DNA of 64,000 nucleotides from Litorimonas sp965205225 (GTDB lineage Bacteria > Pseudomonadota > Alphaproteobacteria > Caulobacterales > Maricaulaceae): the NCBI GenBank assembly GCA_965205225.1, contig CBDBFZ010000003.1, positions 1,364,001-1,428,000 on the forward strand, read 5' to 3'. Shown one piece after another: positions 8,684 to 16,952 of this stretch (the first letter of the stretch is position 1; the number at the start of each line of letters is the position of its first letter). Below the pieces are notes generated by a model. The model saw only the letters and a list, made by a program, of their open reading frames with translations, had not been told where the DNA came from and did no database searches. The position numbers and the translations under genes are program-made.

Positions 8684-10225
8684 ATGGACATTCGCGCCGC
8701 TGAAATTTCCACAATCCTGAAACAGCAGATCAAGACTTTTGGCAAGCAAGCCAAAGTTTCTGATGTGGGCCAGATTCTCTCCGTCGGTGACGGTATCGCG
8801 CGCGTCTACGGTCTGGACAATGTCCGCGCCGGTGAAATGGTCGAATTTCCCGGTGGTATTAAGGGCATGGCTTTGAACCTCGAAACTGACAATGTCGGTG
8901 TCGTGATTTTCGGCGATGACCGGTCCATCAAAGAAGGTGATCAAGTTCGTCGTCTGGGCGAGATCGTTGACGTTCCTGTCGGCAAGGGGCTTCTTGGCCG
9001 CGTGGTTGATCCGCTGGGCAACCCGATTGACGGCAAAGGCCTGATCAAAACTACAGAACGCCGCCGCGTTGACGTCAAAGCGCCCGGCATCATCCCTCGT
9101 AAATCTGTGCATGAGCCGGTACAGACCGGCATTAAGGCCATCGACGCCTTGATCCCGATTGGTCGCGGCCAGCGCGAACTCATCATTGGTGACCGCCAGA
9201 CGGGTAAGACCGCTTTGGCTATTGATGCAATCCTGAACCAGAAATCTGCGTTTGACGACGACCGTGATAATGACAAACTATACTGTATTTATGTCGTGAT
9301 CGGACAGAAGCGCTCGACTGTGGCGCAACTTGTCAAGACGCTCGAAGAAAATGGCGCGATGGATTACTCTATCGTCGTGGCTGCGACGGCGTCCGAACCG
9401 GCACCACTGCTCTATCTTGCGCCGTTTGCCGGTTGTGCGATGGGTGAATATTTCCGTGATAACGGCATGCACGCCCTGATCGTCTATGATGATCTGTCCA
9501 AGCAGGCTGTGGCGTACCGCCAGATGTCTCTGTTGCTGCGTCGTCCTCCGGGACGCGAAGCCTATCCGGGGGATGTTTTCTATCTGCACTCCCGTTTGCT
9601 GGAGCGTGCAGCGAAGATGAACGAAGATAATGGCGCGGGGTCGCTGACGGCCCTGCCGATCATCGAAACACAGGGTAACGATGTGTCGGCCTTTATCCCG
9701 ACCAATGTGATTTCCATCACCGATGGCCAGATCTTTCTCGAAACGGATCTGTTCTTCCAGGGTATCCGACCCGCCTTGAACGTCGGTCTGTCAGTCTCCC
9801 GCGTGGGATCCTCTGCTCAGATCAAGGCGATAAAACAGGTTGCAGGTCCGATTAAAGGCGAACTGGCTCAGTACCGCGAAATGGCAGCCTTTGCTCAGTT
9901 CGGTTCTGATCTTGATGCCTCCACTCAGGCTCTTCTGGCGCGGGGCGACCGCCTTACGGAACTGCTCAAGCAGCCACAATTCTCGCCGCTGGAAGTCGAA
10001 GAGCAGGTTGTTATTCTCTATGCGGGTACGCGCGGTTATCTCGCCAAGGTTGCTGTCGGCGATGTGCAGGACTATGAAGCCAAGCTGCTGAGCCATCTTC
10101 GGACCGAACAGACAGTTCTGCTCGGCGATATTGCGAAGCAGAAGAAGCTGACCGATGATATCGAAGGCAAGGTGAAGAATGTTCTCGAAGCGTTCACATC
10201 AGCCTATATGGCGGCCAAGGCTTAA
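8684..10225 (+). CDS. atpA: ATP synthase F1 subunit alpha
   Basis: A 513-residue non-catalytic nucleotide-binding subunit of F1. The N-terminal beta-barrel (VGQILSVGDGIARVYGLDNV) is followed by the P-loop GDRQTGKTAL near residue 170 and by PALNVGLSVSRVGSSAQ, the alpha/beta signature. A good ribosome site (AAAGGA) lies upstream of the ATG. Length is standard for alphaproteobacteria. It lies between atpH and atpG with a 9-bp gap to atpG, so the operon is compact. Confidence 0.98.
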   Translation: MDIRAAEISTILKQQIKTFGKQAKVSDVGQILSVGDGIARVYGLDNVRAGEMVEFPGGIKGMALNLETDNVGVVIFGDDRSIKEGDQVRRLGEIVDVPVGKGLLGRVVDPLGNPIDGKGLIKTTERRRVDVKAPGIIPRKSVHEPVQTGIKAIDALIPIGRGQRELIIGDRQTGKTALAIDAILNQKSAFDDDRDNDKLYCIYVVIGQKRSTVAQLVKTLEENGAMDYSIVVAATASEPAPLLYLAPFAGCAMGEYFRDNGMHALIVYDDLSKQAVAYRQMSLLLRRPPGREAYPGDVFYLHSRLLERAAKMNEDNGAGSLTALPIIETQGNDVSAFIPTNVISITDGQIFLETDLFFQGIRPALNVGLSVSRVGSSAQIKAIKQVAGPIKGELAQYREMAAFAQFGSDLDASTQALLARGDRLTELLKQPQFSPLEVEEQVVILYAGTRGYLAKVAVGDVQDYEAKLLSHLRTEQTVLLGDIAKQKKLTDDIEGKVKNVLEAFTSAYMAAKA

Positions 10226-10234
10226 GGACCTCGC

Positions 10235-11131
10235 ATGGCCTCCCTCAAAGAGCTCAAAAACCGGATCTCCAGCGTCAAGAACACGCAAAAGATCACGCGT
10301 GCCATGCAAATGGTCGCAGCTGCGAAATTGCGTAAAGCGCAGGAAGCGACCGAGAGTGCGCGGCCTTATGCCGAACGTATTCGCGGCGTGATTGCCAATC
10401 TGGCCAGTTCGATGGGTGAGGGTGGCGACGCTCCGAAACTGCTCGTCGGTATCGACAAGCAGGATACGGTTCTTCTGGTTGTTGCGACGGCGGATCGCGG
10501 TCTTTGCGGTGGTTTTAATACCAATATCGTTCGTAAGGCGCGCGAAGAGATTGTCGCGCTGGAACGAGACGGAAAGACGGTTAAGCTCTACCTGATTGGT
10601 AAGAAGGGCTATGACCAGCTTAACCGTCTCTACCATGATAAGATCGTCAAATATATTTCGCTGAAAGAAGAGCGTACACTTCACGTCGGTATTGCGCGCG
10701 GTATCGGCGAAGATGTCACCGCCATGTTCGAGGTGGGCGAGTTCGATGTCGCCAAGCTGATCTATGCCAACTTCAAGAATGTCATGGAACAGGTACCGGT
10801 CGCTCAGACAGTTATTCCGGCTAATGCCTCAATTGAAGCTGCGGACGATGAATCGGCAGGTCTGGATCTGAACGGCGCAATCTACACATACGAACCTGAC
10901 GAAGCCGGCATTCTCCGCATGCTTCTGCCGCGTTCTATCAATACGCAGATTTTCTCAGCGCTGCTGGAAAATCAGGCCGGCGAGATGGGCTCCAAGATGG
11001 CGGCCATGGATAATGCCACCCGTAATGCGGGCGAGATGATCGATAAGCTGACGCTGACCTTTAACCGGACACGTCAGGCGAGAATTACGTCCGAACTCAT
11101 TGAAATCATTTCAGGCGCAGAAGCGCTTTAA
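10235..11131 (+). CDS. atpG: ATP synthase F1 subunit gamma
   Basis: A 298-residue central-stalk subunit that rotates inside the alpha/beta hexamer. The start MASLKELKNRISSVKNTQKITRAMQMVAAAKLRKAQ is the conserved N-terminal coiled-coil helix. The C-terminal helix MAAMDNATRNAGEMIDKLTLTFNRTRQARITSELIEIISGAEAL is the other half of the coiled coil. The middle Rossmann-like domain is present (TADRGLCGGFNTNI). It is 26 bp upstream of the preferred atpD start. No abnormality is seen. Confidence 0.98.
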   Translation: MASLKELKNRISSVKNTQKITRAMQMVAAAKLRKAQEATESARPYAERIRGVIANLASSMGEGGDAPKLLVGIDKQDTVLLVVATADRGLCGGFNTNIVRKAREEIVALERDGKTVKLYLIGKKGYDQLNRLYHDKIVKYISLKEERTLHVGIARGIGEDVTAMFEVGEFDVAKLIYANFKNVMEQVPVAQTVIPANASIEAADDESAGLDLNGAIYTYEPDEAGILRMLLPRSINTQIFSALLENQAGEMGSKMAAMDNATRNAGEMIDKLTLTFNRTRQARITSELIEIISGAEAL

Positions 11132-11156
11132 CCGCATAGCTGACAGGAAAGCCCCG

Positions 11157-12695
11157 ATGGCGACTGCTACTAAGAACACGAACCCAAAGAAACCCGCCGC
11201 CAAAAAAGCCCCGGCTAAAAAGACCGCAGCCAAAAAAGCGCCCGTAAAGCGCGCCCCTAAGAAGGTCGTGAATATGAACCGAGTTGCGACTGGTAAAGTC
11301 AGCCAGGTTATCGGCGCTGTCGTTGACGTTGTGTTTGACGGCGATCCGCCGGAAATCCAGAACGCGCTGGAAACGGATAATAACGGCTCCCGCCTTGTTC
11401 TCGAAGTGGCTCAGCACCTTGGCGAGAATACGGTCCGCACCATCGCGATGGACGCGACGGAAGGTCTTGTGCGTGGTCAGGCTGTCACGGATTTGGCGGC
11501 ACCGATCACCGTGCCGGTTGGTCCAGAAACGCTTGGCCGCATCATGAATGTTATCGGTGAGCCGATTGATGAACGTGGCCCGATCACGGCGAAAGTCAAA
11601 GCGCCGATCCACAAAGCGACCCCACCCTTCGTAGATCAAGCGACGGATACCGAAGTTCTCGCAACGGGTATTAAAGTTATCGACCTGCTTTGTCCTTATG
11701 CCAAAGGCGGTAAGATTGGCCTGTTCGGCGGTGCTGGCGTGGGCAAGACGGTTCTGATTATGGAACTGATCAACAACATCGCCAAACTGTTTGGCGGCTA
11801 CTCCGTGTTTGCCGGTGTTGGTGAACGGACCCGTGAAGGGAATGATCTCTATCACGAAATGATCGAATCCAAGGTTATCAATCTGGACGGCGAGAGCCGC
11901 GCAACGCTCGTCTATGGTCAGATGAACGAACCTCCTGGAGCCCGCGCTCGTGTCGCTCTGACAGGTCTCTCGCAGGCTGAATATTTTCGCGACGAAGAAG
12001 GCAAAGATGTCCTGTTTTTCGTGGATAACATCTTTCGCTTTACGCAGGCCGGTTCAGAAGTGTCCGCCCTGCTGGGTCGTATTCCATCCGCTGTGGGCTA
12101 TCAGCCAACGCTGGCGACCGAAATGGGCGTCATGCAGGAACGGATCACATCAACGCATAAGGGCTCGATTACGTCAGTTCAGGCTATCTATGTGCCCGCT
12201 GATGACTTAACCGATCCGGCACCAGCCACATCCTTTGCTCACCTTGACGCGACGACGGTTCTGAACCGGGCGATTTCGGAAAAGGGTATCTATCCAGCCG
12301 TTGACCCGCTCGATTCCACATCACGGATTCTGGAGCCGCGGATTGTGGGCCAAGAACATTACGCCGTCGCGCGTCATGTTCAGGAAATCCTTCAGCGCTA
12401 TAAGGCTCTGCAGGATATCATTGCCATTCTCGGCATGGATGAGCTGTCGGAAGAAGATAAACTCGTCGTCGCGCGCGCCCGGAAGATCGAGAAGTTTCTG
12501 TCTCAACCATTCGACGTGGCCGAAATCTTTACCGGCTCTCCGGGTATCCAAGTGCCGCTTGAAGACACTGTCCGCTCCTTCAAGGGCGTCGTCGAAGGCA
12601 AGTATGACCATCTGCCGGAACAGGCCTTTTATATGGTCGGCGGGATCGACGATGTTATAAAAAAAGCGGCCAAGGTGGCAGCGGAAGCGGCGTAA
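11157..12695 (+). CDS. atpD: ATP synthase F1 subunit beta, with basic N-terminal tail
   Basis: The catalytic subunit of F1: P-loop GGAGVGKTVL near residue 191, GERTREGNDLY, and the DELSEEDKLVVARARKIE helix-turn-helix segment near the C-terminus. The start chosen is the ATG at 11157, preceded by AGGAAA. A longer frame from 11100 would run back into atpG. The chosen start gives 512 residues, about 35-40 more than usual, because the normal body (from about RVATGKVSQVIGAVVDV) is preceded by a Lys/Ala/Pro-rich tail (MATATKNTNPKKPAAKKAPA and onward). I recall similar tails in some Caulobacterales relatives. The function is unknown. Confidence 0.97.
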   Translation: MATATKNTNPKKPAAKKAPAKKTAAKKAPVKRAPKKVVNMNRVATGKVSQVIGAVVDVVFDGDPPEIQNALETDNNGSRLVLEVAQHLGENTVRTIAMDATEGLVRGQAVTDLAAPITVPVGPETLGRIMNVIGEPIDERGPITAKVKAPIHKATPPFVDQATDTEVLATGIKVIDLLCPYAKGGKIGLFGGAGVGKTVLIMELINNIAKLFGGYSVFAGVGERTREGNDLYHEMIESKVINLDGESRATLVYGQMNEPPGARARVALTGLSQAEYFRDEEGKDVLFFVDNIFRFTQAGSEVSALLGRIPSAVGYQPTLATEMGVMQERITSTHKGSITSVQAIYVPADDLTDPAPATSFAHLDATTVLNRAISEKGIYPAVDPLDSTSRILEPRIVGQEHYAVARHVQEILQRYKALQDIIAILGMDELSEEDKLVVARARKIEKFLSQPFDVAEIFTGSPGIQVPLEDTVRSFKGVVEGKYDHLPEQAFYMVGGIDDVIKKAAKVAAEAA

Positions 12696-12715
12696 GATCC
12701 CAAGGGGTTCTGGTT

Positions 12716-13105
12716 ATGGCCGACACGTTCACATTCTCTCTCGTCTCACCTGAGCGCGAGCTGTTCTCAGGACAGGTTGATCAAGTTGATCTGCCGGGGA
12801 CCGAAGGCAATCTCGGTATTCTGCCCGATCATACGCCGCTTATGGCCGCGATCCGGACGGGTGCGGTTACGGTCTATGCTGATGGTCAGGAAGAACAGTT
12901 TTTTGTCCAGGGCGGTTTTGCCGATGTGACGCCGTCTGGTTTGACGGTTCTAGCTGAACTCGCGACGCCGATGGCGGACGTCAATCGGGACGATCTGAAA
13001 GCTGAAATCGATAAGGCTCGGGCTCAGCTGGAAACTCTGAAGGGTGAGGGAGCTTTGGCCCTCCAGCAGCATATTGACGGTCTGGAAGCGAAACTTCAGC
13101 CATGA
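12716..13105 (+). CDS. atpC: ATP synthase F1 subunit epsilon
   Basis: A 129-residue rotor subunit with the usual beta-sandwich (FTFSLVSPERELFSGQVDQV, GNLGILPDHTPLMAAI, VQGGFADVTPSGLTVLAELA) and a short C-terminal helical part that may regulate ATP hydrolysis. It is the last gene of the atpHAGDC cluster, 20 bp after atpD. There is no FO gene in the window, as is normal for alphaproteobacteria, where the FO operon is elsewhere. Confidence 0.96.
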   Translation: MADTFTFSLVSPERELFSGQVDQVDLPGTEGNLGILPDHTPLMAAIRTGAVTVYADGQEEQFFVQGGFADVTPSGLTVLAELATPMADVNRDDLKAEIDKARAQLETLKGEGALALQQHIDGLEAKLQP

Positions 13106-13446
13106 CCAGCGGCCGCAAATGAACGTGTAAATCCGTCGGTGTCGTCAGCCTTTATCTGTTGCAGAAGCCTGTCGCGGAGCATTCTGATCTGATCCTGTTC
13201 CAGGTCGCCCCACGGAAGAGCTGTGTCAACCCCTCATAAGCTAGTCCGTCCGGATGGTGGGGTCGGATCACCCAGACAACCGACAAGTGCCCCTGCCAAT
13301 TCTGCCTTGGCTTCGACTGTCAGTGTTTCAAATTCTGCGCCCTTCGCATCCTGCATGACTTCGATAGTCAAACCTGCGGGCGCACAGTCTGCAAATGTGA
13401 GAGATGAGAGTGCCGTGGCGACGAGCAGGAATTTTGAATATGTCAT
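13096..13446 (-). pseudogene. Frameshifted remnant of a secreted DUF2785-like protein
   Basis: The minus-strand frame starting at 13446 encodes a signal peptide (MTYSKFLLVATALSSLTFAD) and a short mature start ending VGCLGDPTPPSGRTSL. A different frame over the same DNA then gives DGLAYEGLTQLFRG. The first frame, beyond its stop, gives LPWGDLEQDQIRMLRDRLL and QQIKADDTDGFTRSFAAAG. In order these pieces match the pattern I associate with DUF2785 proteins (LGDP..RDGLAYEGL..., then a helix ending in a GF.R.FAA block). At least two frameshifts and a truncated 3' end make this a dead gene. It touches the 3' end of atpC. Confidence 0.5.
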
Positions 13447-13476
13447 TACGACATGTTGGCCGACCGATTTGAAAAC

Positions 13477-14766
13477 TCAAATCCCTGCGGGCTCAGGCTC
13501 CAGATCGTCAGCGTCTACAGACTTCACATCGCTCAAACGCGCCGCGCGATCTTCCTTCGTCGTTACAACCATCATGGCAACAAAGGCGATGAAAGCGAGC
13601 AGCGCGGCGACTAGGAACGGTGCGCCGGGTTTATAGATTGGCGCGGTCTGCGGATCAGCGAAGATATAGAAAACCCATGGGAAGATGAGCGGGCCAATCA
13701 TCATGGCGAGTCCCTGTGCAGCGCCGATCGCGCCTTGCAATTCACCCTGCTCGGTGTCGTCAACACGAATACTCATCATGTTGGTGAGGGATGGGCCGTA
13801 CAGCCCAGCCAATGCGGCAAAGGGGCCTGCTGCATAGACGATCCAGCCTTGATTGGCATTCCCCAGAATTACGTAGCCAAGCAAGGCTCCGCTGATGCCG
13901 ATGAGGCCGGACCAGAACAGACCGATCTTCGGGACAATGATACGGATCAGATAGCCCTGAACAAAGAGACTGCCCAAACCAAAAGCCCCGAGAGAATTTC
14001 CGACATCTTTGGGCGCCCAGCCAAGCGCCTCCTGTGTCGAAAGCGTATAGGTGCTGGGGTAAACCGTGTGAGCCAGAGCCAGCAGAAAAAACACGAAGAG
14101 TAATCCCCGCACACCGGAGATACGGCTCAGACTTTTCAGCGTACCCGCAGCATTTGACCGGCGAATGTTAAAGGTCCGACGTTTTTCCGATTTATGAGTT
14201 TCGGGTAGAACCAGAACCCCGTAAACGAAGTTCAGAGCGCAAATCGCGCCTGCTGCAAAGAACGGCACGCGCGGTCCGAACTCGCCTAGCCAGCCACCCA
14301 GTACAGGACCGAGAATGAAACCTGTGCCAAAGACGGCCCCAACCAGTCCAAAATTCTGAGCTCGCATTTCCGGTGGGCTTACATCTGCAATATAGGCATT
14401 CGCTGTCGAAAAGGTCGCGCCAAACACGCCGGAGATCGCGCGTCCAAGATAGAGAATGGCAACCGTCGGTGCGATCGCCATCAGAAAATAATCGATAGCA
14501 AGGGCGCCGATGGAGAAGAGCATGACGGGTCTGCGGCCATATGCGTCTGACAATCCCCCCACGATTGGCATATAGATGAACTGCATGACCGCAAAAATGA
14601 ACGTCATGCCGCCGAGGTGTAGAGCGATCTGGTTGTTTTCCAGCCCTGTCAGTGATTTAATCAGTTCTGGTAGAACCGGAATCATGATTCCAAACCCAAT
14701 CGCATTTATGGCGACCGTGATCAGCACGAAGAGCAGGGCATTGCGATTTTTGAAGCTGGTCGACAT
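13477..14766 (-). CDS. MFS transporter, TetA/TCR-like
   Basis: A 429-residue inner-membrane permease with about 12 hydrophobic segments. It carries the drug:H+ antiporter loop motif GGLSDAYGRRPVMLFSIGALA after segment 2 and LGRAISGVFGATFSTANAYIADV in segments 4-5, as in TetA-type tetracycline/proton antiporters. GAVFGTGFILGPVLGG is the antiporter motif C (GxxxGPxxGG). Many such chromosomal proteins are annotated as TCR/Tet family without proof of tetracycline export. Next to it on the same strand is rppH, 14 bp away, so it may be the last gene of the large minus-strand run. Confidence 0.88.
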   Translation of the reverse strand: MSTSFKNRNALLFVLITVAINAIGFGIMIPVLPELIKSLTGLENNQIALHLGGMTFIFAVMQFIYMPIVGGLSDAYGRRPVMLFSIGALAIDYFLMAIAPTVAILYLGRAISGVFGATFSTANAYIADVSPPEMRAQNFGLVGAVFGTGFILGPVLGGWLGEFGPRVPFFAAGAICALNFVYGVLVLPETHKSEKRRTFNIRRSNAAGTLKSLSRISGVRGLLFVFFLLALAHTVYPSTYTLSTQEALGWAPKDVGNSLGAFGLGSLFVQGYLIRIIVPKIGLFWSGLIGISGALLGYVILGNANQGWIVYAAGPFAALAGLYGPSLTNMMSIRVDDTEQGELQGAIGAAQGLAMMIGPLIFPWVFYIFADPQTAPIYKPGAPFLVAALLAFIAFVAMMVVTTKEDRAARLSDVKSVDADDLEPEPAGI

Positions 14767-14780
14767 GTACGGTGCTTAAC

Positions 14781-15269
14781 TCAAGAGTTGGTCGCCGCAT
14801 ACTGCGCAAACTCAATCACAAGCCGCTCATAAACATCGCGTTTGAACGGGATGACTTTGGACGGTGTCTTGTGCAGCTTGGCCCATTTCCATTCTGAAAA
14901 TTCCTGCGTTCCATGGCTGGTTAAATCAATGTGACTGGCATCACCGTGGAACCGGTAAGCGAACCAGCGTTGTTTCTGACCTGCATAGTTTTGCTCTTTT
15001 TTTGGGGCCATGCATTCTGGATAGTCATAGTAGAGCCAATCCTTGATCCGTCCGAGTGGAGACAGATGCGCAATGGTCACGCCGGTTTCTTCCCACAACT
15101 CCCGCAGCGCTCCGAATTCTGAGCGTTCCCCCTTATCAAGTCCCCCTTGAGGGAATTGCCAGCTATGCGGACCCGTTTTGCCGTAACGTCGTCCAAGCCA
15201 AACCTTGCCCTTCATGTCGAACAGGCAGACGCCCACACAGGGTCGATAATGGGACGGGTCACGGTTCAT
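14781..15269 (-). CDS. rppH: RNA pyrophosphohydrolase (Nudix)
   Basis: A 162-residue enzyme that removes pyrophosphate from triphosphorylated mRNA 5' ends and so triggers RNase E-dependent decay. YRPCVGVCLFD opens the Nudix fold. The Nudix box (GGLDKGERSEFGALRELWEE followed by TGV, residues 42-64) is complete, with the catalytic glutamates. The C-terminal QRWFAYRF and FSEWKW blocks match RppH of alphaproteobacteria. It lies downstream of the deacetylase remnant and the ctpA genes, a common arrangement. Confidence 0.95.
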   Translation of the reverse strand: MNRDPSHYRPCVGVCLFDMKGKVWLGRRYGKTGPHSWQFPQGGLDKGERSEFGALRELWEETGVTIAHLSPLGRIKDWLYYDYPECMAPKKEQNYAGQKQRWFAYRFHGDASHIDLTSHGTQEFSEWKWAKLHKTPSKVIPFKRDVYERLVIEFAQYAATNS

Positions 15270-15601
15270 TTCAGGGTAGCCGTTGCAGGAACAAGAATTA
15301 GGTCGTCATCGAACAGGGTCGCGACCCATCCTTTAGCGGCGTCAAGTGTTTGCGGATAGACAAAACCAACGCCGATGGGTCCGGAACCGTCTTGCGAGGC
15401 GGCGATAAGCGCAGCGGGTTGTTGGTCAATCAAGGTCCTGTCCGGGAATAGGTCAATCACTCCAAACCCCGTGTGGTAAGAGAGAGATAGAGCCTGTGCC
15501 AGCGCAGGAAGCAGACGAGCGTCAGTCCAATCAGTATAATCAGCTGGCGGCGCAAAGATAGATTTCGCCTCACATGACCGTGCCGATTCATATGTTCGCT
15601 C
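15266..15601 (-). pseudogene. Divergent polysaccharide deacetylase (YibQ-like) with internal deletion
   Basis: Between rppH and ctpA, where alphaproteobacteria commonly have a full-length divergent polysaccharide deacetylase, only about 340 bp remain. One frame (15591 to 15459) encodes a 43-residue piece with basic residues and one membrane segment (RRQLIILIGLTLVCFL), like the N-terminal anchor of this family. Another frame encodes the C-terminal end: TLIDQQPAAL, GPIGVGFVYPQTLDAAKGWV and DDDLILVPATATLK. The catalytic middle is missing and the two parts are out of frame. The 3' end overlaps the rppH start by 4 bp. The family assignment rests on the tail pattern and gene position. Confidence 0.6.
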
Positions 15602-15620
15602 TTAAGGCGAGCTGGGGGGA

Positions 15621-16952
15621 TTAGTCGAGGTCAGACTGGGCGCCGAGTAGTGTTTGATACTGAGCGGATTTCAGGATGTCGATTGCGGTCCTTAACTGGA
15701 AATCCTCTGTTTCTGAAAAAGTCTCCGGCGGGAAGATGATAGCGTCATAGTCCTCTTCATATTCCGATCTATCTGCATTGGTCAGCGCATTGGGCAGGCT
15801 GTCCTCGCGAAACCGCCGCCGCAGCTCCCCGGTATCATCGAAAGCGGAAACCAGCAGATCCGGCATGATACCGCGGCCTTGAATACTCTTTCCGGACGGG
15901 GTGTAATATTTCTGCGTCGTCAGCCGCAGAGCGCCCTTGAGTTCGCTCATTGATTCCGTGTTTCTTAACAAGGGAATAATTGATTGCACTGAACCTTTAC
16001 CAAAAGACCGCCGCCCAATAATGACCCCGCGCCCTCGATCCTGAATGGCGCCGGCAAGGATTTCTGCGGCGCTGGCCGAACCGGAAGAAATGAGCACGAC
16101 AATCGGCGTTCCGGGCAGTAGTTCGCCGTCTTCTGCGTGATATCGTTCTGTATCCGTATCCTTGCGGCCACGAACCGACAGAATTTCGCCGCCATCCAGG
16201 AACAGACCCGATACGGAGACAGACTGCGTCAGCAATCCACCCCGGTTACCGCGCAGATCGATAATCAAACCGGGCAGCGGATCGCCCAACTCTGTTTTCA
16301 GCTCGTTCAGAGCCTTGGTTAGATCGTTGGTCAGTTCACTATTGTTGAAACTCTCGATCAGAACATATCCAAGCCCGTCTTCAATACGGTGACGGATGGC
16401 TCGGCCCTGCACTTGCTGACGTATAACAGTCAGGTCGCGCGGCTCTTGATCAGGTGTCAGAACAGTCACGATTACGGGATCACCGGCCAGACCTCGGATG
16501 CTTTCAACAGCCTCATCAAGGTTTTTGCCGAGAATGGATTGGCCTTCGACAGCCGTGATGAAATCTCCGGACCGGATACCTGCCTGGAAAGCGGGGCCTT
16601 CTTCCTGCGCGTAGTTAATCTTGATCATCCCGTCTTCCATCGTCACCTCGATACCAAGACCGACATATTCACGCCGTGCAGCCTTTTGCTGTTCGCTGAA
16701 TGTGACAGGCGGAACATAACCGGAGTGAGGATCGAGCTTGGCGAAGGCCCCCTTAAGCGCGCCTTCAATCAGTGCTTGCGTTTCCACTGGCTCGACATAT
16801 TCGGATTCTACAATGGTCAGTATATCTGCCATTACCTGAAGGCGGTCATAGGATGGCGGATCTATCTTGCTACGTTCATTGGCCAGAGACCAACCTCCAG
16901 CAAGAAGAGCGGTCAGGGATATTCCAGCGGCGAAGCTATGTCTGAGTGTCAC
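15621..16952 (-). CDS. ctpA: S41 family C-terminal processing protease (second copy)
   Basis: A 443-residue periplasmic serine protease with a signal peptide (LRHSFAAGISLTALLAGGWSLA). It has a PDZ domain around EEGPAFQAGIRSGDFITAVEG and an S41 core with the Ser/Lys dyad: Ser in SSGSASAAEI (~residue 292) and Lys in SFGKGSVQS (~318). It overlaps the stop of the neighbouring copy at 16949-18289 by 4 bp, so the two are translationally coupled. The two proteins are clearly related along their whole length but far from identical, so the duplication is old. The C-terminus is acidic. Confidence 0.93.
   Translation of the reverse strand: MTLRHSFAAGISLTALLAGGWSLANERSKIDPPSYDRLQVMADILTIVESEYVEPVETQALIEGALKGAFAKLDPHSGYVPPVTFSEQQKAARREYVGLGIEVTMEDGMIKINYAQEEGPAFQAGIRSGDFITAVEGQSILGKNLDEAVESIRGLAGDPVIVTVLTPDQEPRDLTVIRQQVQGRAIRHRIEDGLGYVLIESFNNSELTNDLTKALNELKTELGDPLPGLIIDLRGNRGGLLTQSVSVSGLFLDGGEILSVRGRKDTDTERYHAEDGELLPGTPIVVLISSGSASAAEILAGAIQDRGRGVIIGRRSFGKGSVQSIIPLLRNTESMSELKGALRLTTQKYYTPSGKSIQGRGIMPDLLVSAFDDTGELRRRFREDSLPNALTNADRSEYEEDYDAIIFPPETFSETEDFQLRTAIDILKSAQYQTLLGAQSDLD

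Noticed and set aside
11106..11855. A 249-codon minus-strand frame over atpD
   Set aside because: It is a shadow of the catalytic beta subunit gene, with Arg/His-rich random composition.
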